Positions 1 to 6,770 of a DNA stretch of 7,953 nt are shown here, one piece after another (position 1 is the first letter of the stretch; each line of letters starts with the position of its first letter). A model generated the notes under the pieces. The model ran no database searches and was not told the origin of the DNA. It saw only the letters and a list, made by a program, of their open reading frames with translations. Location: assembly GCA_910580155.1 (NCBI GenBank), contig CAJTWX010000059.1, positions 1-7,953 on the forward strand, in the 5' to 3' direction. The stretch comes from an uncultured Alphaproteobacteria bacterium (lineage in GTDB: Bacteria; Pseudomonadota; Alphaproteobacteria; RF32; CAG-239). A program made the position numbers and the translations under genes.

Positions 1-400
1 ACGCTGTTATATATCCGTTTTTTTCACCGGATAAATTATAAAGATTACCATCTCCCGATACGCGGCCGACAATTTTGCCTTTATCATCATAAACCAACCC
101 CGGAGAAACAACGGCACCTAATATATCATAATTATCGTTTACAACAAGACCATCCGGCAAAACTCTTCCAAGATAATCATCTGTTGCCGAGGTAACACTA
201 CCATCATTATTTACTTTTCCCAAAACACTGTTATTGTATGAGATAGCTATTCCCTGCGGTACAATACCGCCAATCAGAATATTTTCTTCATTTACGGCAA
301 AACCATCTGCCGTAATGCGGCCAATCAATTCATTATTAAAATCTACAACCGAGCCGTCTGGTATTACTTTCCCGATAAGATTACCATTATAGTCTATGGC
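1..400 (-). repeat. Coding tandem repeats in the exported paralogue
   Basis: From about residue 32 onward the mature protein consists of ~17-residue units of the same family, about seven or eight in view: the units end LIGKV, LIGRI, LIGGI, VLGKV, YLGRV, ILGAV and IVGRV. They are more divergent than the central units of the upstream gene. The array continues beyond the window edge. Confidence 0.85.
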
Positions 401-493
401 GCTTATATCTGCGGCCTGAGCACTTCCCATCATTCCAAATAGTAAAAGAACGCCCAAAATAAAACGTTTGAATTTAGATACTTTAATCTGCAA
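1..493 (-). CDS. Exported repeat protein, paralogous to the giant repeat protein (3' end outside window)
   Basis: 164 full codons are visible and the frame stays open to the window edge. The start is TTG at 493-491: GGAGG sits 7 bases upstream, and the reading begins one base after the upstream stop, so translational coupling is likely. Residues 1-27 form a classic Sec signal peptide: basic start with KVSKFKR, hydrophobic core FILGVLLLFGMMG, and an SAQA cleavage site before ADIS. No lipobox cysteine is seen, so the product should be periplasmic or further exported rather than a lipoprotein. From about residue 32 it enters the same repeat family as its neighbour, for example 'VIPDGSVVDFNNELIGRI' and 'VYDDKGKIVGRVSGDGN'. 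These units resemble the divergent C-terminal units of the giant protein more than its regular central ones. The C-terminal part is not visible, so whether it carries a functional domain such as a VirB10 barrel is unknown. Confidence 0.85.
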   Translation of the reverse strand, partial: MQIKVSKFKRFILGVLLLFGMMGSAQAADISAIDYNGNLIGKVIPDGSVVDFNNELIGRITADGFAVNEENILIGGIVPQGIAISYNNSVLGKVNNDGSVTSATDDYLGRVLPDGLVVNDNYDILGAVVSPGLVYDDKGKIVGRVSGDGNLYNLSGEKNGYITA

Positions 494-494
494 A

Positions 495-3400
495 TCAGTT
501 CCTCCGATTTTGAGCGACTTCTTCTAATACATAGCCGGATACTTTGTTTTGGGTATTAACAAAAGACCCATTGCTTTTCAAATACCCGATTTTGCCGTTT
601 GTTATGCTTAATACACTGCCATCGGGAGCCAAGCGTCCAAAGTATTTACCATCATTGCTTAATATATTAGCACCTATTTTATAGGTATGTCCTATAATTT
701 TTCCATTGTTATCTACAACTAAATTTGCAGAAATGACTTTACCGATTGTTGAATGTTCAAAATTCAGCACTTTTCCCTCGCGGTTAACATATCCGATAAC
801 CTTATCCTGCTCATTTATAACAATATCTCCATCAACAATTTCACCGATGAGGGCTCCTTTTTCATCAACAGCCTGTCCGGAACTTAATAATTTACCTATT
901 TTCTTGCTGTTACGGGTAATGACGCTTCCGTTTGCCACTATCTGACCAAGTATTTTGCCGGAGTAATTTAAAACAACACCATTTTTCAATACGCTATAGT
1001 TTTTATTAGAGGCGCCGCCAGGCAAAACCGTGGTGATTATATTATCGTTCACATCAATAATGTCCCCTAACGCGTTGAGATACCCTTTAACATTGCCAAA
1101 TACATCAATCACCAAATTTTCCGAGATTACTTCACCGACTATTTTTTTATTTATGTCCAATATATGCCCATCAGCACAGACATTGCCGCTTACACTTCCG
1201 TCTGCGTCAATTACTTTGCCGCTTTTGCTGACATATCCCAGATACGAACCATCATATCCTATTCCGACACCGGTTTTCACAACACCGCCTTTATAGATGC
1301 CTTTATTATCAAACATCCGCCCTTTAGCATCAATCCGACCATATATTTTGCCATACAAATCTATAACATCACCATTATCGTTTACAAAACCGATGTAATT
1401 GCCAAAGAAATCTACCACATTGCCTTTGGGCAGCAGCGTCAGCGGCTTACCGGCGTTAAAGGCATAACCATCATAAGAAAACTTGTCTACAGCAATTCCT
1501 TTTTGGTTATATATATACCCGTCGGCAAATATGTGCCCGATTACGCCGCCGTTTGAATCTACCATCACATTTTTTTCAGGAAGAATTACGCCTTTTATTT
1601 CTTTTTTGCCATTTATCAGCAGCCGGTTTTGTAAAATCTGCGTTTCCGGAATGACTGTTCTACTGTCATATCCGTATTGCGAAAGATTATTAATATATTC
1701 GCCATTCAGATTATACGCCTGAGCTTTATCCATTACCTGCCCGATAATAAAACCGTCCCTGTTTAAGATTTCGCCGTCAAAATTTGCACAACCGATAACA
1801 TTTTTTCCATTTCTGACGGTTCCATCCGAACTGAGCTGCCCCATCATTTTGCCGTTATAATACGTAGCATATGCCGGTTCATAGACTTTGCCAATCAGTT
1901 TGCCGTCCATATTTAATACGCCGCCGTCAGGATTAACACAACCAATACCTTCGCCTTGGTCATTATATGCATATCCGTCATATCTGACCTTACCGATAAG
2001 ATTGCATTTATCATCTCTCACCCAGCCGATTTTGACAATATCTCCGGCATATTTTCCATTTTTATCAACAACACTTCTGTCAAACAGCATTTGGTATCCG
2101 GTATCTTTATTGTCTTTTCTGATTTTGCCGTCTTGTTCGACAAAGCCATAATAATTACACCCCCAACCGACAGCCATTCCGCCAAGAACAGCTTTACCGA
2201 TAATTTTTTTGTTTTCGATATCTCTGATTAAATCATTTGGAAGAAGCTTGCCGACAACTTCTTCTTTATTATTAACGACTTCCCCGCGGTTATTTATTAT
2301 TCCCAAACTATAACCATTTGGAGAAAGAGCTATCATATCTTTTTTAATGACTGCTCCGATTTTCACACCGTGAGAAGTAAAGACATTACCGTCTTCATCT
2401 ACATAGCCGATAATAATGTTGTTCAAATCGTGAACTTTACCATCTTTGTCGACATAACCGATAATATTACCGTTTTCATCGACAACAAGATTTGAATAAT
2501 CGCCAACCACTCCGATAATATTACCGTTTGCATCTACCGTAAACTCCATATTGCCGCCGGCTCTTCCGATAATATTACCATTTGCATCGACAATTGTTCC
2601 GTCTTCTTGCAGCGTTCCGAGAATATTGCCGTTAAAATCCCGTGGGATACCGTTTTCATCTATATAGCCGATAACATTGCCGTCTTTATCCAAAACGGCA
2701 CGGCGGGTCGTTATGCTTAATTTGTCATCTGCTTTTGGAGAAATGCGGCCGATAATTTCGCCATTACTGCCGTAAACAGTTCCATCTTCTGCAACGATTC
2801 CTACTACTTTACCGTCATTACCGATAACCAGCCCGTTTTCATCTATATAGCCGATAATATTGCCATTTTCATCAACTGCAACTTTAGCAAAATCTCCGGC
2901 ATAACCGATAATATTACCATTAACATCGTGGATTGTACCATCTTCTCCGAGATATCCGATTAACTCACCATTAAAATCGCGAACAGAACCATCTTCGTCT
3001 ATATATCCGATAACATTACCGTTTTCATCGTAGGCCAAGCGCTTACTTATACCGGCAGTTCCTAATATTTCATCCGTTATACAATAAACGTTGCCGTCAT
3101 TATCCGTAAAGCCTAAAAGTTCGTCATTGGTATGATATATCTTGCCATCTGCCCCGACATACCCGATTACATTACCATTTTCATCCAGCGCAAAATCAAC
3201 ATAGCGTCCGACTTTGCCAACAGAACGGTTATATTCATCGGTAACGTCTCCGCTTGTTAGGGATTTGCCGATAACTTTTCCCGAAAAATCATACGCAACA
3301 TTGTTTTCTCCGATATACCCGACAGTTTTCCCCTTATTTACGACAACGGTTCCTTTTTTGCCGACACTACCGATGATGTCATTTGTATTTTGATATATTT

Positions 3401-6400
3401 CGCCGTTTTCATCCATAAAACCAATAATATTTTCGTTGAAGTTGCGGACTATCCCATTGTCTTCAACAAATCCTATCACTTTCCGTTCAGCATTATATGC
3501 CAGTTTACCCGTTTTGCCGACTTTGCCGATTACGTTTCCCGAAGACGATACAACATTTCCGTCTGTGTCAGCTTTGCCCAAAACATTTGCATCCGCATTT
3601 ATGATATTGCCGTTTTCATCTGAAATACCGATGATTTTTCCTTCGCTATTATAAGCAATTTGAGCATTTCCGCAAGCAGGACAGAGGACATCGCCTACTG
3701 CAATAACCTCCCCCCTGTCATTAACATAACCGATGATTTTTCCGGCATCGTTTACAGCAATATTTCCATCTTTTTTAACACCGATTTTTTCTTTTCCGGC
3801 ACTTAACAGCGTTTTATTATCAGCGGCAACACTGCCAATTATATTACGTTTGACTGATAGAACATTTCCTGCATCATCGATAATGCCCAGCATATCATTT
3901 TCATCGCCACGCAGAATTCCGCTGTTATCTATATAGCCGATTATCCCTTTATTTTTTTGCCATACCAAATCCGTCAGCTTTCCGATTTTCCCGATAAGCT
4001 CTCCTTTGGCATTGATAATATTATTATTTTCTTTTCTGCCGATGCTTTTATTTTTGAAGTTTTTAAAAGTTCCATCTTTTTCAAGATATCCGATAATAAT
4101 ATTGTTTTTATTGGTTACCACATTCCTTTTTATGCAACTTTGCCCAATTTTGGTGTTTCCGGCGCTTATTACCTGTCCGATTTCATCCACGAAACCTTTT
4201 TTATTTCCTTTTTCATCTATAACAATATTGTTTTCGTTTAGGTAGCCGATAGCCGTTCCGTCTTTGCTTATTGCTAATTTTTTCCATATTTCGCCGGCTT
4301 TGCCAATTATACGTCCCTGTCGGTCGGCAATATTGTTATCTGAAAGCAATTTTCCGATAAGGTTATCCGCAAAACCTTTTACCAGACCATCCGATGTTAT
4401 ATAGCCAAGCACATTGCCGTCCTTATCATACGACAAACGCTTATAATTTCCTATTTCCCCGATTATTCTCCCACAGGAAGCTCGGATGTTCCCGTCTTTA
4501 TCTACAACACCGATAATATTACCGTTTTCGTCTATTACGCGCCCTTTTTCATCTATGTAGCCGATAACCTCCCCTTTATCGTTCAATGCCAACTCGCGCA
4601 GTTCTCCGGCTCTGCCGATGATATGTCCATTAGCATCAACAATATTGCCATCTGCATCAAGATGACCGATAATATTGCCTTTGAAGTCTCTCACCGTACC
4701 GTCCGGATCTACATAACCGATAACGTTGCCATCTTTATCATATGCCAAACGGCGGGACATTCCTGCTTTGCCCTTGATTGTTCCGTCTGTTCCGATAATA
4801 TTGCCATTTTTATCAACATAACCGAGCAGTTCTCCGTTTTTGCCAATCACACGTCCCTTGTCGTCTATATAACCAATGACGTTGCCGTTTTTATCATACG
4901 CCAGATTTTTATAATCGCCGGCTTTACCGATTATCTGGCCGTTTTTATCAATAATATTACCATCTTTATCGACTTTGCCGATAATGTTACCATCAAAATC
5001 TATAACATTGCCATTTTCATCAATATAACCGATAACTTTACCATCTTTGCCAATTGCCAGACGTTGTTTTTTTGCTGTTTCTGCATCTGATTGTGTTCCG
5101 ATGATATTGCCGTTTTCATCTACATAGCCGATAATGTTACCTTTATCATCATACACATTACCTTTATCGTCAATATATCCGATAACATTGCCGTTTTCAT
5201 CCAAGGCTAACTTGGAATAGGCTCCGGCTTTACCAATAATATTGCCATCTTTATCAATAATATTGCCGTCTTTATCAACTTTGCCTATTATATTTCCTTT
5301 GAAATCGCGGACTGTACCGTCTTTATCTACCCAACCGATGACATTACCATCTTTGTCATATGCCAAACGGCGCGACATTCCTGCTTTGCCGATTATATTT
5401 CCGTTATCCTTATCAGCAAATTTTACGACATTACCGTTTTCATCAATATAACCAATGGCCTTGCCATCCTTATCATATACGAGTTTACGGCTGTCACCGT
5501 TGGAGCCGATTTTATTTTCTGACAATTTATACACATTTCCGTTTTCATCTACATAGCCGACAATATTGCCATCTTTATCTACTACGCTGTTATCAGGCAT
5601 AACAATTCCCAAGACATTGCCGTCTTCATCCAGAGCCACTCGCCCTGAAGCTGTTACCCAACCTGCAACATTGCCATTTTCATCAACAACTTCGCCGTTT
5701 GCATTTAAATAGCCAATCGTTTTGTTCGGGTCATTTATATCGACAACCCGACCATCCGGCATTACCCTCCCGATAATTTTACCGTTTTTATCATATACGA
5801 ATCCGGCATCAACGGCTTTGCCTATAATTTCACCTTTATCATTAACAATAGTTCCATCCGGCAAGACTCTGCCAATAACTTCCCCCTGAGCATTAACCAC
5901 TGTACCGTCTGTTCGGACATAACCAATCAGATTTCCGTCTTTATCATACGCCAAACGCATATTTTGTGCTACACCGATGATATTGCCTTCGGCGTCAACA
6001 ACTAATCCATTCTCATTAACACGGCCGATAATATTTCCGTCTTTGTCGTGCACATTTCCAGCCTCATCTATATAGCCGATAATTTCGCCATTCGGCCCTA
6101 TAGCCAAACGGTGTGCACCAAATCCCGAACCATCAAAAGAGCACCCGCCTGCACTATCACACATCTGACGATTATCTTCAGGATATACGGCGCTTCCCTT
6201 AATACTGACAATTTCAGCCTTGGCACTGGAACGGTCTAATCGCGTTTCATACCAAATAATTTTGAAATTATTTTGCACATTTCCGGGCAAGTGAGGCTCC
6301 CAAGTAATGTGAACATCGCACGTTTCCTCTCCACGTAAATCTCTGTTTTTGCATCTGTCGCGAAACTCAAAACCATCTTCTGTTTCTTCTACCAGCTCTA

Positions 6401-6770
6401 CCCGTTCAATGTGTATGCTTTCGCTGCCGTCCGTACCGATGGTTAAAATACTCTGGTTAAGCCTGTCCATCCCAATAATAAACTTATTCATATTTATTTG
6501 TTCGGGGCGGATTTTTATCGGCTTTTTATTTTCGGCAACGCTTTCATCTTCGGTATCAATAAACAGGGAATCGCTATCGCCTTCCAAATCCGGCAGAATA
6601 TCTTGGTTTTCCGTAAAGACAGGCGCATCTTCTTCAGGGTTATAAACCTCATCATCCGTGCTTAAAATAAGCAGCCCGAATAAAAACAGCAAACCGGCGA
6701 TAATTCCGATAACAAGAATTATCCTTCGGGTTTTTTGTTCATATTCTTCAAAACGGGTATTATCGTTCAT
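495..6770 (-). CDS. Giant inner-membrane-anchored repeat protein, 2,091 aa (possible T4SS scaffold)
   Basis: I do not recognise a named family for the whole protein. I start it at ATG 6770, which overlaps the upstream TGA (ATGA) and has AAGGA 5 bases upstream; an in-frame TTG at 6791 has no such support. Domains: residues 1-16 are a charged cytoplasmic tail; ~17-36 are one hydrophobic helix preceded by KTRR, giving N-in topology; 37-84 are an acidic linker (EEDAP, DLEGDSDS, DTEDES); ~85-198 look like an Ig-like ASH/HYDIN-type domain (strand 'SILTIG', C140, 'GEETCDVHITWEPHLPGN' with C151); C204 and C210 lie in a short connector; 221-2091 are tandem 17/18-residue repeats rich in D, N, G, I and V, about 105 units. 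The last residues are still repeat-like and then end 'EEVAQNRRN', with no VirB10/TrbI C-terminal domain. The single TM plus long periplasmic part, placed directly after a VirB9-like gene, recalls VirB10 or DotG, which also has central repeats, though of other sequence. That role is inference; a non-secretory envelope fibre or adhesin stalk is possible. Confidence 0.9.
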   Translation of the reverse strand: MNDNTRFEEYEQKTRRIILVIGIIAGLLFLFGLLILSTDDEVYNPEEDAPVFTENQDILPDLEGDSDSLFIDTEDESVAENKKPIKIRPEQINMNKFIIGMDRLNQSILTIGTDGSESIHIERVELVEETEDGFEFRDRCKNRDLRGEETCDVHITWEPHLPGNVQNNFKIIWYETRLDRSSAKAEIVSIKGSAVYPEDNRQMCDSAGGCSFDGSGFGAHRLAIGPNGEIIGYIDEAGNVHDKDGNIIGRVNENGLVVDAEGNIIGVAQNMRLAYDKDGNLIGYVRTDGTVVNAQGEVIGRVLPDGTIVNDKGEIIGKAVDAGFVYDKNGKIIGRVMPDGRVVDINDPNKTIGYLNANGEVVDENGNVAGWVTASGRVALDEDGNVLGIVMPDNSVVDKDGNIVGYVDENGNVYKLSENKIGSNGDSRKLVYDKDGKAIGYIDENGNVVKFADKDNGNIIGKAGMSRRLAYDKDGNVIGWVDKDGTVRDFKGNIIGKVDKDGNIIDKDGNIIGKAGAYSKLALDENGNVIGYIDDKGNVYDDKGNIIGYVDENGNIIGTQSDAETAKKQRLAIGKDGKVIGYIDENGNVIDFDGNIIGKVDKDGNIIDKNGQIIGKAGDYKNLAYDKNGNVIGYIDDKGRVIGKNGELLGYVDKNGNIIGTDGTIKGKAGMSRRLAYDKDGNVIGYVDPDGTVRDFKGNIIGHLDADGNIVDANGHIIGRAGELRELALNDKGEVIGYIDEKGRVIDENGNIIGVVDKDGNIRASCGRIIGEIGNYKRLSYDKDGNVLGYITSDGLVKGFADNLIGKLLSDNNIADRQGRIIGKAGEIWKKLAISKDGTAIGYLNENNIVIDEKGNKKGFVDEIGQVISAGNTKIGQSCIKRNVVTNKNNIIIGYLEKDGTFKNFKNKSIGRKENNNIINAKGELIGKIGKLTDLVWQKNKGIIGYIDNSGILRGDENDMLGIIDDAGNVLSVKRNIIGSVAADNKTLLSAGKEKIGVKKDGNIAVNDAGKIIGYVNDRGEVIAVGDVLCPACGNAQIAYNSEGKIIGISDENGNIINADANVLGKADTDGNVVSSSGNVIGKVGKTGKLAYNAERKVIGFVEDNGIVRNFNENIIGFMDENGEIYQNTNDIIGSVGKKGTVVVNKGKTVGYIGENNVAYDFSGKVIGKSLTSGDVTDEYNRSVGKVGRYVDFALDENGNVIGYVGADGKIYHTNDELLGFTDNDGNVYCITDEILGTAGISKRLAYDENGNVIGYIDEDGSVRDFNGELIGYLGEDGTIHDVNGNIIGYAGDFAKVAVDENGNIIGYIDENGLVIGNDGKVVGIVAEDGTVYGSNGEIIGRISPKADDKLSITTRRAVLDKDGNVIGYIDENGIPRDFNGNILGTLQEDGTIVDANGNIIGRAGGNMEFTVDANGNIIGVVGDYSNLVVDENGNIIGYVDKDGKVHDLNNIIIGYVDEDGNVFTSHGVKIGAVIKKDMIALSPNGYSLGIINNRGEVVNNKEEVVGKLLPNDLIRDIENKKIIGKAVLGGMAVGWGCNYYGFVEQDGKIRKDNKDTGYQMLFDRSVVDKNGKYAGDIVKIGWVRDDKCNLIGKVRYDGYAYNDQGEGIGCVNPDGGVLNMDGKLIGKVYEPAYATYYNGKMMGQLSSDGTVRNGKNVIGCANFDGEILNRDGFIIGQVMDKAQAYNLNGEYINNLSQYGYDSRTVIPETQILQNRLLINGKKEIKGVILPEKNVMVDSNGGVIGHIFADGYIYNQKGIAVDKFSYDGYAFNAGKPLTLLPKGNVVDFFGNYIGFVNDNGDVIDLYGKIYGRIDAKGRMFDNKGIYKGGVVKTGVGIGYDGSYLGYVSKSGKVIDADGSVSGNVCADGHILDINKKIVGEVISENLVIDVFGNVKGYLNALGDIIDVNDNIITTVLPGGASNKNYSVLKNGVVLNYSGKILGQIVANGSVITRNSKKIGKLLSSGQAVDEKGALIGEIVDGDIVINEQDKVIGYVNREGKVLNFEHSTIGKVISANLVVDNNGKIIGHTYKIGANILSNDGKYFGRLAPDGSVLSITNGKIGYLKSNGSFVNTQNKVSGYVLEEVAQNRRN
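501..505 (-). promoter_or_regulatory. Ribosome binding site of the exported repeat gene
   Basis: On the minus strand GGAGG sits 7 bases before the TTG at 493 and within the last codons (Asn-Arg-Arg-Asn) of the giant gene. This strong site supports the unusual TTG start, which is followed at once by a convincing signal peptide. No ATG alternative exists upstream of the signal peptide core. Confidence 0.8.
4302..5387 (-). repeat. Best-preserved stretch of the 104-residue super-repeat
   Basis: Residues 462-823 can be cut without gaps into units of 18, 17 and 17 residues. Type A starts 'KAGxxxxLAYDKDGNVIG' (18), type B is 'Y[VI]DxDGxVRDFxGNIIG' (17), and type C is 'KVDKDGNIIDKDGNIIG' (17). A second triplet follows whose B unit lacks the DF signature, giving 104 residues (312 bp) before the DF-bearing unit returns. 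DF units end at residues 496, 598, 702 and 806, spacings of 102, 104 and 104. The spacing of 102 reflects a small local rearrangement around the segment 'TQSDAETAKKQR'. Confidence 0.88.

Larger units (their letters stand above)
498..6110 (-). repeat. Coding tandem repeat array, 17/18-residue (51/54-bp) units, about 105 copies
   Basis: From residue 221 to the C-terminus the giant protein is built of 17- or 18-residue units ending in a hydrophobic pair plus glycine (NIIG, NVIG or variants). The consensus is roughly [YK][VI]DxDGNVxDxxGNIIG. Each unit splits into two similar 8-9-residue halves with DxxG-type turns and alternating V/I pairs, which suggests a beta-solenoid or beta-hairpin stack (inference). 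At DNA level the plus strand shows recurring 'ccgataatattgccgtt'-like strings, but copies differ at many third positions. The motif resembles, from memory, the GN(V/I)IG repeats of DUF3659/LEA-like fungal proteins; I cannot test homology here. Confidence 0.93.

Noticed and set aside
491..500. A frameshift splitting one longer repeat protein into two genes at the junction.
   Set aside because: The downstream frame begins with a ribosome site and a complete signal peptide, so two separate proteins are the better explanation.
495..1500. A VirB10/TrbI-type C-terminal domain at the end of the giant protein.
   Set aside because: The sequence remains repeat-like to within about ten residues of the stop, and I see no VirB10 barrel or antenna motifs.
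498..6110. CRISPR-like array, given regular ~51-bp direct repeats.
   Set aside because: There are no unique spacers between constant repeats; the periodicity is in codons within one intact frame and copies vary mainly at third positions.
498..6110. EF-hand or dockerin calcium loops, suggested by 'DKDGNVIGYVDE'.
   Set aside because: The glycine expected at loop position 6 is replaced by a hydrophobic residue, and there are no flanking helices. Calcium binding at the DxDGN turns remains possible but is not an EF-hand.
706..6645. Many plus-strand open frames across the repeat gene, up to 155 codons (for example 4623-5090).
   Set aside because: They lie antisense to the repeat array and mirror its periodicity (runs of I, N, F, T and D). 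Repetition of a stop-free unit keeps the opposite strand open; none has a domain, plausible ribosome site or independent context.
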